In this document: positions 48,836 to 59,525 of the stretch, one piece after another
Numbering within the stretch: the first letter of the stretch is position 1
Layout: each line of letters starts with the position of its first letter
NCBI GenBank assembly: GCA_024280735.1
Contig: JAJRPO010000021.1
Location: 1-64,000, forward strand
Direction of reading: 5' to 3'
DNA from: Alphaproteobacteria bacterium
GTDB taxonomy: Bacteria > Pseudomonadota > Alphaproteobacteria > Rhodobacterales > Rhodobacteraceae
DNA: 64,000 nucleotides
Translations under genes and position numbers: made by a program
Notes under the pieces: model-generated
What the model was told of the DNA's origin: nothing
Databases searched by the model: none
The model's input: only the letters and a program-made list of their open reading frames with translations

Positions 48836-49471
48836 TTATTTCTCTAACAGCCAGGCGGCTTCTGTAGCTGGAAACTTCCCTTGGAAACCATCAACCATTA
48901 CTTCGCGCTCAATCAGCGTTGTTTGATAGATGCCCGAATAAAGTTGTGCCACCATCTGTGGTTCAATAGAAAACGGCGGGCCTTCCATTTGCTTTTGATC
49001 ATACTCAAAACAAACCAGAAACTGGCGGGTTAGCTTGGTAATCTCGGGGATATGGGCCGCGTAACGGCTGCGCATTTCGACGGGCAAAGCCACCAGTGCT
49101 GCCCGATCATAGACCACATCAACAGGGCCAAGGATTGCCGCAGTAAGCTCAAAAATATCACCCACATATATATCGATTTCCGGCGCGCTATACCGGGTCA
49201 ACGCTCCAAGCCTGGTTATTTCAGGGTCCACACCCAGCTCTTCAAACAGCTGCCCGACCGCCAGTTCGCTCAACTCGTTACCCACAATCCGAAAGCCACG
49301 TGACAAAAACCACGCAATATCCAGCGTTTTGCCACAGAGCGGTAAAAACACGCGGCTGCCTGTGGCAAGGGAAAGTTTGTCAAAATTCTTTTCCAACAAA
49401 GAATTCGGGGCTTTGGCGTGAAACCCTATGCGGTTATCGCGCCACCTTTGATGCCAAAAATTCGGTTCCAT
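48836..49471 (-). CDS. tpm: Thiopurine S-methyltransferase
   Basis: MEPNFWHQRWRDNRIGFHAKAPNSLLEKNFDKL, VFLPLCGKTLDIAWFLSRGFRIVGNELSELAV. Confidence 0.93.
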   Translation of the reverse strand: MEPNFWHQRWRDNRIGFHAKAPNSLLEKNFDKLSLATGSRVFLPLCGKTLDIAWFLSRGFRIVGNELSELAVGQLFEELGVDPEITRLGALTRYSAPEIDIYVGDIFELTAAILGPVDVVYDRAALVALPVEMRSRYAAHIPEITKLTRQFLVCFEYDQKQMEGPPFSIEPQMVAQLYSGIYQTTLIEREVMVDGFQGKFPATEAAWLLEK

Positions 49472-49548
49472 AACGCCTCCGGTAAATTGCTCGCCTAAGG
49501 ATACAGGCTTTTAGGTGCTTGAGGTCAAGCATAATAACCAAATCTAAC

Positions 49549-49574
49549 GTAGGGTGCGTGGTCTCCACGCACCG
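49549..49574. repeat. GTAGGGTGCGTG palindrome
   Basis: gtagggtgcgtggtctccacgcaccg; ggtgcgtg/cacgcacc stem. Confidence 0.75.
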
Positions 49575-50233
49575 CTAGCGAATTTCCTCAAGGCTCAACG
49601 GGCAAGCGAGGTAAACCCCGAACTCCTGACCGATATCACAGCTGACCCGCGCATGAACCCGCCCTTGGCGATCCAGAAATCGTTGGCTGTTTTCTACCGG
49701 AAAAATACCCTCGTGCCAGATGTTAGCGTGGATATAGAGGCCGCGGCTGCCGTCACACCAAAAGGCCACAACCTTATCCGGTGTCAGATCATCACCTGGC
49801 ATCGCCAGCGGAACTATGAACGGCTTTTTCTCCAACGGATAAAACAGCTGCCCCCCGTCTGGATGATAATTCATATGCCACAACAAAACCTGATCGCGCG
49901 GGGCAGTTTGCTCGCTAACGGATGCTTTCTGCGGGTCCGTTGCCCAGCCCAGCACATAATTACCGTTCACCGCCGCGTTTTCACCATACAGAACATCACC
50001 GCGCCATTCACCGGAGAACACACCCTCGACAAAACCTGCCTCGTCGCCTGTTCCCTCGTCAATCTGCCGCCAACCCGCAGCGGGCCAGCGGGTAATCTCG
50101 ATCTCGAAATTATCGGGGTCGTCAACAAGGCAACCGTAACCTTTCACGGACGCTTCCGTCGCACGGACCAGTGGAACTTTGTGCCACCGCAGCGAGGGCT
50201 TCTCGCTGGCCTCAAAAATGTATTCCGGTGCGC

Positions 50234-50237
<4 letters not shown>
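49575..50237 (-). CDS. Ureidoglycolate lyase-like (AllA-fold) protein, coupled to tmpB-like gene
   Basis: 220 aa; HPDGGQLFYPLEKKPFIVPLA...VVAFWCDGSRGLYIHANIWHEGIFPV; ATGA overlap with the upstream gene. Confidence 0.7.
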
Positions 50238-51999
<1,762 letters not shown>

Positions 52000-52051
52000 C
52001 TAATTCATAATGACAAACAAGCAATTCACACATTAAGACACGGTTTACCTT

Positions 52052-52915
52052 ATGCCTTACCCCAAGAAATCGTTACCACCGCTAGAATGGATTCGCGCGT
52101 TTGAGGCGGCAGGCCGCACTGGCAGCTTCACCAGCGCCGCTGCCGAAACCGGCCTGACGCAAGCCGCCATCAGCCAACGCATTCGAAATCTAGAGAACTA
52201 TATCGGTGCCAGCCTGTTTAATCGCCAAGCGCGCGGTGTCGCTCTGACTGTGGATGGTGAGGCGTGGCTGCCCTATGTCGCCAACGCGCTCAGCGCCCTG
52301 ACGCGCAGTGCGGATGACCTGTTTGCCAAGCCGCTGAAACGCATTGGCGTATTGGCCAGCACCTCCCTCATTGAGCTGTGGTTTGCCCCTCGTCTGAAGG
52401 GCTTTCAGACAAATTTCCAGCTGTCCTTTCATACATTGCACACCAAGGCAGACATCGCGCGCGAAGATTCCGGGGTTCATGTGCGCTATGGCAAAGGCGA
52501 CTGGCCCGACCATCGCGCGAGGCTGCTGTATCAAGAGGAACTGGCCCCGATGGCAGCACCCGGGTTGGCGAAACAAGTATCCGGTGACTGGGCTGGCCTG
52601 CCTCATATCGCAGTTTCCGGCCCCCGCCCCGGCTGGATGGAATGGGCATTACTGGCAGGCCGCCCGGCACCGGCACCGCCGATATTGCGCTTTGATAGTT
52701 TTGGACAGGCCTTGGCCGCCGCAAAAGCCGGCGCAGGCGTGCTCCTCGGTTCGGTTCCCCTGTGCCGACATGCCTTGCAGAAAGGTGATTTAATGCAGCT
52801 GAGTGATGTGCTCCTAAAACCGTCCGAGGGGTATTGGATGACATCAAAGACCGGTCAAATCCCAATCAAACAATGGGACGTACTGGCAAAACTTGCTACG
52901 TCTCGACCATTGTAA
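52052..52915 (+). CDS. LysR family regulator, divergent from the tmpA-like operon
   Basis: LEWIRAFEAAGRTGSFTSAAAETGLTQAAISQRIRNLENYIGASLFNRQARG. Confidence 0.94.
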   Translation: MPYPKKSLPPLEWIRAFEAAGRTGSFTSAAAETGLTQAAISQRIRNLENYIGASLFNRQARGVALTVDGEAWLPYVANALSALTRSADDLFAKPLKRIGVLASTSLIELWFAPRLKGFQTNFQLSFHTLHTKADIAREDSGVHVRYGKGDWPDHRARLLYQEELAPMAAPGLAKQVSGDWAGLPHIAVSGPRPGWMEWALLAGRPAPAPPILRFDSFGQALAAAKAGAGVLLGSVPLCRHALQKGDLMQLSDVLLKPSEGYWMTSKTGQIPIKQWDVLAKLATSRPL

Positions 52916-53726
52916 AATCGCGATCATGGGTCAGGCTGGGAATGCGCGCCCGTGTCTGCGCCACCAGACCAAGGTCGATTTCTGCTTGCGCCAGTCCAAC
53001 CTGATCGCCGCCATCTGCCAAAACCTCCCCCCAAGGTGAAATCACCAGTGAATGGCCATAGCTGCCCCCGCCGCCGTTAATTTCGCCAATCGCGCAGGGG
53101 GCCACGACATAAGCCCCGTTTTCAATGGCACGCGCACGGTTCAGCACATGCCAATGGGCCTCGCCGGTTTTCTGTGTAAAGGCCGCTGGAACAAACAGAA
53201 TATCCGCCCCCTTTTGCGCCATATCGCGGTACAGGCCGGCAAACCGCAGGTCATAACAAATCGACAGGCCAACAAGGCCAAACGGGGTGTCGGCCACAAC
53301 GCACGTATTCCCCGCCTCGACAGTATCGCTCTCGCGGTAGACCTCGTCCTCGGACAGCTGAATGTCAAACAGATGGATCTTGTCATAACGCGCGGTAATC
53401 TGGCCATCCATATCAATCAGGCAGGAACGGTTGATAATCTTGTCCGCAGGCCCGGTAATTGCCACCGACCCCACCAATATCCACACTCTATTTTGTGCGG
53501 CAAACGCCTGCATCCCATGCAAAAACGGATGCTCTATTTCCGGCGCATGGGGCGGCGCAACCTTGCCATCCACCGTGTTCAACCCACCGCAATACTCTGG
53601 CAACGCCAGAAACTGTGCGCCATTGGCCACAGCCGCGCGCGCAAGTGAAAGCGCCTCCGCAAGCGCGGTTTCAAAGTCAGGCATTGGGCGGGTTTGCAGG
53701 CATGCAATATTCAGATGATCTGTCAT
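52896..53726 (-). CDS. Carbon-nitrogen hydrolase (nitrilase/Nit2-like)
   Basis: 276 aa; FLALPEYCGG, YDKIHLFD, LSICYDLRFAGLYR. Confidence 0.92.
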   Translation of the reverse strand: MTDHLNIACLQTRPMPDFETALAEALSLARAAVANGAQFLALPEYCGGLNTVDGKVAPPHAPEIEHPFLHGMQAFAAQNRVWILVGSVAITGPADKIINRSCLIDMDGQITARYDKIHLFDIQLSEDEVYRESDTVEAGNTCVVADTPFGLVGLSICYDLRFAGLYRDMAQKGADILFVPAAFTQKTGEAHWHVLNRARAIENGAYVVAPCAIGEINGGGGSYGHSLVISPWGEVLADGGDQVGLAQAEIDLGLVAQTRARIPSLTHDRDFTMVET

Positions 53727-53766
53727 GGGCAGAGTTTACGAAGTTCCAGTAGCACTGCAAGCACCT

Positions 53767-54849
53767 TTACAAACCCACTTCGGTTTCAGGATGCCCAAAC
53801 ACCAACGCGGCACAGCTGTACGCCGCCAAAATTTCCGCGCCACCCGCCACACGGTCTGGATACAACCGCCCGTTTTCCCAAACCGGAACCCCGTCCAAAC
53901 GGACAGTCGGGTCCAGCACATTCCAGGATATTTCACCGGGTGCATAATTGCCGCAAGTGTGGAAGTGCAACAAACGCGGATTGCCAAAGGCAGAGCCGCT
54001 CCAACGGTCGTAAGCATCCGAGGCCTTGCCTTTGAACCGACACCCCGGGTGCATCCCCACATGCCACGAATGCACAAAATTGCGCGCGATGCCCAACTCG
54101 GACGATACCTTGTCATAGTGGTCATTTGCGACTTTCACCGCCCCCACATCCCCCTCAAACCCACCTAATTGATTACCGTCAAATTCGGCAAACAACTCCC
54201 CGTCATATTCCACTGCAAAAGGGGAATAATACTGCGAGCCCGTGCCCACCAGAAACCCCGGCAAGGCAACCCGCCCCTTGAACGTCACAGCAGGCATTGG
54301 CGCACCGATCAACATAGGAAACCGCGCCAGCGATACGTCCGCTGGTTTTTCCTGAGGCAGAGTCACTGTGCCGCGAAAATCTGTACCTTTTGGGCAGGTA
54401 ACATGTATGTCGTGGGCTGTCGAAAAGGCATCATTTAGAACCGTCTTCATCTCGGTAAAGCCACCGTAATGCGCCTGCCCAAAGCCGCAGCCCAGCATAT
54501 CGGCATCAAGTGCGTAAGAAATAACTGACCTGCCGTTTGCCGGAAGATCGCTAAACCGTAATTGATCCCCCACGCGTGCCAGAAAAATCGTCTGGTCCAC
54601 CTTGGCCATTTGAACTTTGACCTCTGGGGCCAATTCCGGTGCCAAAGGCGAGAACGGCACAGTCAACAGTTGAACCTCCGCCCCTATCTCCGATGCTGCT
54701 TGTGCAACCGCGCCAACAAGGACTGTGTCATAATAAGCTTGATCACTGTCTTCATGCAGGATCAGCACTTTATCCCCAGCTTTGGTTCCTGCACAATTGC
54801 GCAGCAGGTTTGCCGCACCGCCTGCAATATTGGGGGGAAATTGCGCCAT
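53767..54849 (-). CDS. Hypothetical protein, possibly related to M29 aminopeptidase / NicX-type fold
   Basis: 360 aa; GTKAGDKVLILHEDSDQAYYDTVLVGAVAQAASEIGAEVQLLTVPF; C-terminal G(M)HPGCRFKGKASDAYDRWSGSAFGNPRLLHFHTCGNYAPGEISW; family call tentative. Confidence 0.45.
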   Translation of the reverse strand: MAQFPPNIAGGAANLLRNCAGTKAGDKVLILHEDSDQAYYDTVLVGAVAQAASEIGAEVQLLTVPFSPLAPELAPEVKVQMAKVDQTIFLARVGDQLRFSDLPANGRSVISYALDADMLGCGFGQAHYGGFTEMKTVLNDAFSTAHDIHVTCPKGTDFRGTVTLPQEKPADVSLARFPMLIGAPMPAVTFKGRVALPGFLVGTGSQYYSPFAVEYDGELFAEFDGNQLGGFEGDVGAVKVANDHYDKVSSELGIARNFVHSWHVGMHPGCRFKGKASDAYDRWSGSAFGNPRLLHFHTCGNYAPGEISWNVLDPTVRLDGVPVWENGRLYPDRVAGGAEILAAYSCAALVFGHPETEVGL

Positions 54850-54944
54850 AGTAGACTCTCAGTTTGAAGGTTGCCTTCTTGTTACCCTCCGCCCGCACCG
54901 TTTTCTATTTGAAATACATTACCATAGGCATTAGAATAACTAAT

Positions 54945-55877
54945 ATGCTTAAAACTCTCCCCTTCAACGCCATGCGTGCCTTTGAATGCGTTGTCCGACA
55001 ACGCGGATTTGGTCGTGCGGCTCAAGAACTCGGCGTAACGCAAAGCTCGGTCAGCCAGCACGTCAAAACACTAGAGGAATGGACAGGTCGTCGATTGCTG
55101 ATACGCGGACCCAGACACACCGACCCCACACCCGAGGGCCAGTTGCTTGCCGATGCGATTACCAGCGGCATCGGCCAAATCACTGACGTTTGCGAGGCTT
55201 TGCGAAAGAAGCCATCCACAGACCTGAAGATCACTGTCACTTGTCCGCCCGGTTTTGCCCTCAATTGGTTATTCCCTCGGCTGATCCATTTCGATCAGGC
55301 CCAACCACAAATCCCTGTTTCTATATCCACCACTTCCGAAATGGTGAGTTTTGCAACAGGTCAGGACGACATTGCAATCCGTTACGGCATGGGGGGATAC
55401 TCTGGCCTGCATGTGGAAAAACTGATGGATGAGCGTATGTTTCCTGTCTGCGCACCATCCTTGCTGGAAAATGGCCCAGCTTTGCGCATAATCGACGACC
55501 TCGCTAAGCACACAATTTTACTGGACGATATTGCGCAAATCGGCGGCAACCCACCAACTTGGCAATTCTGGGCAGAGGAAACCGGCCAAGCATTGCCCCA
55601 GATCACCCGTACCCGCAAATTCGGGCAGGCCAATATGGTAGTCCAAGCCGCCATTTCCGGCTTGGGTGTCGCTCTTGGCCGTGAGCCTCTGGTGATAGAC
55701 GCCTTGCAAGACGGCAGGTTGGTTCGCCCCTTCCCGGAATACACGCAGTCTCAATTCTCCTATTGGTTTGTCTGCCCAAAACAAGCGTTAAAGTCAGATC
55801 GGCTGCAACGGTTCCGGGCATGGCTGTTCCAAGAAGTTGAAAATCATAAACTATCTGCGGACTCGTTTTTTCATTAA
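54945..55877 (+). CDS. LysR family transcriptional regulator (GcvA-like)
   Basis: MLKTLPFNAMRAFECVVRQRGFGRAAQELGVTQSSVSQHVKTLEEWTGRRLLIRGPRHTDPTPEG. Confidence 0.92.
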   Translation: MLKTLPFNAMRAFECVVRQRGFGRAAQELGVTQSSVSQHVKTLEEWTGRRLLIRGPRHTDPTPEGQLLADAITSGIGQITDVCEALRKKPSTDLKITVTCPPGFALNWLFPRLIHFDQAQPQIPVSISTTSEMVSFATGQDDIAIRYGMGGYSGLHVEKLMDERMFPVCAPSLLENGPALRIIDDLAKHTILLDDIAQIGGNPPTWQFWAEETGQALPQITRTRKFGQANMVVQAAISGLGVALGREPLVIDALQDGRLVRPFPEYTQSQFSYWFVCPKQALKSDRLQRFRAWLFQEVENHKLSADSFFH

Positions 55878-56264
55878 CGTATTTGGGCGTCGCGAATCAC
55901 ATGGAGATTTTGGAAAATTCCCCGCAAAACGAATTTCTCGGCAATCAAAAAACCGAAATCCCCTTGACTCCCAACAATTAGCAAGCCGGTTGGATAGTAA
56001 TTATCCAATAGATAGACCAAAGGCGAGCTTACCCTGTCTGCCGCCATCATGGAGCATGACGGCACAGGAGGTCGATATTTTCGTAACAATTTCAAAGGTA
56101 AATGGGAACTGGCCGCCAACTCTAGAAAGGGGCAAGAAAACTTAGACCCAAAAATGATAAAGGATTCTAGCAAGTTTTTGATGCCACACAGCCGCGTGAC
56201 TTGACATTCCTCGCATAATACATTCAAATATCGTAATACAATAGATCAAATCGGGAGGGAGCAA

Positions 56265-56765
56265 ATGCTCGACGCAGACCTAGAGAATACAAAAAGCATG
56301 TCAATCATCGTCACCAAAGGGTCGCTCGATTGGGCATATCCACCCTTTATTCTGGCAACGACCGCTGCGGCAATGGACATCGAAACCACGATGTTTTTTA
56401 CCTTTTACGGCTTGCCATTGCTGAAGAAAAAGCTGGACCTGAAAATGACCACACTGGGCAACCCTGCGATGGAAATGCCCATGGCTGGCATGCATATGAA
56501 AATGCCGAACATGGTTTCCATGATCCCCGGTGTTGACCGTGCCGCAACCACAATGATGAAAAACCTGATGGCCAAAAAGGGCGTCGCATCTATCGAGGAC
56601 CTGCGGGAGGCAGCAGTCGAATCCGATGTGCGGATGATTGCCTGCCAGATGACCCTTGATCTGTTTGAATACGACAAAAAAGACATGATCGAAGGAATTG
56701 AGCTGGGCGGCGCTGCGACCTATATGGAAGTTGCTGCAAAATCCCATATCAACCTGTTTATCTAA
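56265..56765 (+). CDS. DsrE/DsrF/DrsH-family protein, DsrE2-like
   Basis: 166 aa; MSIIVTKGSLDWAYPPFILATTAAAMDIETTMFFTFYGLPLLKK; conserved Cys in DVRMIACQMTLDLF; followed by tusA. Confidence 0.88.
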   Translation: MLDADLENTKSMSIIVTKGSLDWAYPPFILATTAAAMDIETTMFFTFYGLPLLKKKLDLKMTTLGNPAMEMPMAGMHMKMPNMVSMIPGVDRAATTMMKNLMAKKGVASIEDLREAAVESDVRMIACQMTLDLFEYDKKDMIEGIELGGAATYMEVAAKSHINLFI

Positions 56766-56804
56766 AACGACTGACATAACTAACAGCTCCGAAAAGGGAA
56801 ACCA

Positions 56805-57029
56805 ATGGCTGAACATACACTTAACGCAGAAGGCCTGAATTGCCCGCTGCCGATCCTGAAAGCCAAGAAAATGCTGAAAGGCATGGCATCCGGCGACATC
56901 CTGAAAATCAGCGCAACCGACCCTGGTTCTGCAGCTGACTTTGCAGCTTTCTGCACACACACTGGTAACGAGTTGCTGAACTCCGCAACCGAAGGTGACC
57001 TGTACAAATTTGAGATCAAACGTTCTTAA
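56805..57029 (+). CDS. tusA: TusA family sulfurtransferase
   Basis: MAEHTLNAEGLNCPLPILKAKKMLKGMASGDILKISATDPGSAADFAAFC; CPxP motif. Confidence 0.92.
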   Translation: MAEHTLNAEGLNCPLPILKAKKMLKGMASGDILKISATDPGSAADFAAFCTHTGNELLNSATEGDLYKFEIKRS

Positions 57030-57052
57030 TTTCGCGTTGACTGCAAAATAGA

Positions 57053-57080
57053 AAGCCCCGCCAATCTGGCGGGGCTTTTC
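57053..57080. terminator. Bidirectional terminator between convergent tusA and dsrN-like genes
   Basis: aagccccgcca-atc-tggcggggctttt. Confidence 0.85.
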
Positions 57081-57089
57081 TCATTTCAG

Positions 57090-58451
57090 TTATTTGCGTT
57101 TGCTATCCACAAACCCAAGGAACCGATCCACCCAAGGATTTTCCGCCGTATTGCGTTGGTGACAAAACCCGGCCACCAGATTATGTGTGACAATCCCGTC
57201 ATGTTTGCCATCAATCCCTGCCCCACGGGTCAGATCACGGGCATAGGTCGGCACTTCGCCAATATTCTCTAACTTAGCATAATGAAACTCATGCGCCTTG
57301 GTTGGCGCGCTGGTCTTGCCCCAAGGGTGATCTGCTGTCGCTGTATATTCCACATAACCGCGCCCCTGTGGCCGTTTGCACATCACCGCGTCAGCCTGCA
57401 CCACGCCGCACATATCATGCGCTTGGCCGTCCCAGATCATCGATTTACACAGATACATCAGCCCGCCACATTCTGCATAGGCGGGCATCCCGCCCTCAAT
57501 TGCGCGCTTGATATCAGCGCGCAGGGCCGTATTCGCCGCAAGCGCCTGCATCTGCGTTTCAGGAAAACCGCCGCCGATGAACAACCCGTCCACCTCTGGC
57601 AAGGCACTGTCCGTCATCGCATTAAACGGCAGCAACTCTGCGCCCAGTTCTGTGAACCGCTCCAGATCATCTGCATAATAGAACCCAAACGCCTTGTCCC
57701 GCGCCACGGCTATTTTCATGCCTTGATAGATCGGCTCCGGCGCTACCCGCGGCACAACCGGAACCATCGGCGCAGATGCCGCTATTTCCAGTAGAAGGTC
57801 CAGATCAACCGACGCCCCAACAATCTCCGAAATCTGGGCAATTTTGCCATCCAAATGCGCGGTCTCTGACGGGGTTGTCAGGCCCAGATGCCGCTCGCCA
57901 ATGTCCAGCTTGCTGTTGCGCCCTACAGCGCCGATCACTGGAATATCGGTATATGCCTCAACCGCTGCCCGCAACTTACCCTCATGCCTTGGCCCGCCAA
58001 CTTTGTTCAGGATCACCCCCGCGATATTCACATTCGCATCAAACGCTTGGTATCCCATCAACAGTGGTGCAATGCCCCGTGTCATACCGTTGGTATCAAT
58101 CACCAAAATGACCGGCGTTTTGGTCAGCGACGCCAGCGCCGCATTAGAATCGCGCCCCCTCAGGTCAACCCCGTCATACAGGCCCTTGTTGGCCTCGATC
58201 ATCGCCACATCAGCACCATCCGCACGAGCGCACATCAGGGCGGTAAATTCTTCCGCCACCATGGTGTTGAAATCGATGTTGTAGCAGGGCCGACCACTGG
58301 CCGCCGCCAGCCACATCGGGTCAATGTAATCCGGCCCCTTTTTGAAACACTGAACCGACTGCCCACGCGCCGTTAGCGCGCCTGCAAGGCCCGTGCTAAT
58401 AACCGTCTTGCCAGATGATTTATGCGCCGCTGCAATCAAAAAGCGGGCCAT
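57090..58451 (-). CDS. dsrN: Cobyrinate a,c-diamide synthase-family protein (DsrN by context)
   Basis: 453 aa; ATPase N-terminus HKSSGKTVISTGLAGALTARGQSVQCFKKGPDYIDP and GATase GLFIGGGFPETQ...YAECGGLMYL; located in dsr cluster. Confidence 0.78.
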   Translation of the reverse strand: MARFLIAAAHKSSGKTVISTGLAGALTARGQSVQCFKKGPDYIDPMWLAAASGRPCYNIDFNTMVAEEFTALMCARADGADVAMIEANKGLYDGVDLRGRDSNAALASLTKTPVILVIDTNGMTRGIAPLLMGYQAFDANVNIAGVILNKVGGPRHEGKLRAAVEAYTDIPVIGAVGRNSKLDIGERHLGLTTPSETAHLDGKIAQISEIVGASVDLDLLLEIAASAPMVPVVPRVAPEPIYQGMKIAVARDKAFGFYYADDLERFTELGAELLPFNAMTDSALPEVDGLFIGGGFPETQMQALAANTALRADIKRAIEGGMPAYAECGGLMYLCKSMIWDGQAHDMCGVVQADAVMCKRPQGRGYVEYTATADHPWGKTSAPTKAHEFHYAKLENIGEVPTYARDLTRGAGIDGKHDGIVTHNLVAGFCHQRNTAENPWVDRFLGFVDSKRK

Positions 58452-58454
58452 GGC

Positions 58455-59477
58455 TTAGGCCAGCTTGAACATGTTGGATCTGTCACGCCCTGCCCAGGTT
58501 TCCTCGGCCTTGGCTTGCGCCTGCTCAATGCTATCCGCCGCACCCATGGTTTTCAAAGCAATCGCCATCGAGCCGGTAATAGACGCCAGACCATAGACAT
58601 TGTCAGTCTCACCCGACCACATGGTTGCCAGCTCGGAGGTATCCATCACCAAATCCTTAGGCTGGTGTGGGTCCGGCACCAATACGGGCCAAGTTTCCTG
58701 CGTGGCCTCACCCTTGCCATGGGTGGTTTCCACCACGGTAGGTTTGTTCGGGCGGCGCTCAATCTCGCCGCCTTCACCACGAAACACCGCCATATGCGGC
58801 TGATCCAGAATGATCGCCGCACCGGAATGCACGTCCATAAACCCACGATGAAAAATGCCCTGCATCATCATTGTGGCATTGAACGGGTTCAGCATCCGCG
58901 CAAAACTATGCACCGGCGAGCGCAGCCCCAGAATGGGCCGCAACTGAATCAAATCGCGCAACACAGGGCTGAGCGCCTCAAGTGGGGAATAGGCAAAGTT
59001 ATGTGTCCCAAGCTGCACCGCTGCATCGCTGAGCGTTTCCGAGATCGGCACCCCCAGCATTTCCAGGGTTTCCTGCGTGTACACCCGCCCCGGCGTGTGC
59101 CCGTCAGTGCCATGCATAAACACCGTATATCCGGCCCCAGCCATCGCCAATGCTGACAGAATAAACCATGGCAGTTGAATGCGTTTGCCCGCATAAGACG
59201 ACCAGTCCAGATCAACCTTCGGCATCTGTTCTGGCAAATCAAAAACCGTGCGGGCACCAAGGGTAAAGCCGGCGATTTCTTCCGGTGTTTCCTCTTTCAG
59301 GCGCAACAACATCAGGAACGCGCCGATCTGTTCACGCTCTGCCTGACCGCTCAGGATCATGCCCATTGATTCCTCGGCCTCGGCCAAAGTCAGGGGGCGC
59401 GTTTTGGTTTTACCCCGCGCTAGAACCGCGATGAATTTGGAAAACGGGTGTTGTGCTTGCATGATCTGTCCTATCAA
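58455..59477 (-). CDS. Glycosyltransferase-family protein, TrpD2/YbiB-like
   Basis: 340 aa; EAEESMGMILSGQAEREQIGAFLMLLRLKEETPEEIAGFTLGAR; anthranilate phosphoribosyltransferase-like; start ambiguous. Confidence 0.8.
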   Translation of the reverse strand: MIGQIMQAQHPFSKFIAVLARGKTKTRPLTLAEAEESMGMILSGQAEREQIGAFLMLLRLKEETPEEIAGFTLGARTVFDLPEQMPKVDLDWSSYAGKRIQLPWFILSALAMAGAGYTVFMHGTDGHTPGRVYTQETLEMLGVPISETLSDAAVQLGTHNFAYSPLEALSPVLRDLIQLRPILGLRSPVHSFARMLNPFNATMMMQGIFHRGFMDVHSGAAIILDQPHMAVFRGEGGEIERRPNKPTVVETTHGKGEATQETWPVLVPDPHQPKDLVMDTSELATMWSGETDNVYGLASITGSMAIALKTMGAADSIEQAQAKAEETWAGRDRSNMFKLA

Positions 59478-59525
59478 AAGAGGCGCGGCACAAAGGCGCC
59501 ACGCCCTAGCATATCAGTGACAGAC

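Noticed and set aside
57090-58451. Considered as plain cobB of a cobalamin operon
   Set aside because: No other cob genes nearby; adjacency to dsrL-J-O-P favours dsrN, though sequence alone cannot separate them.
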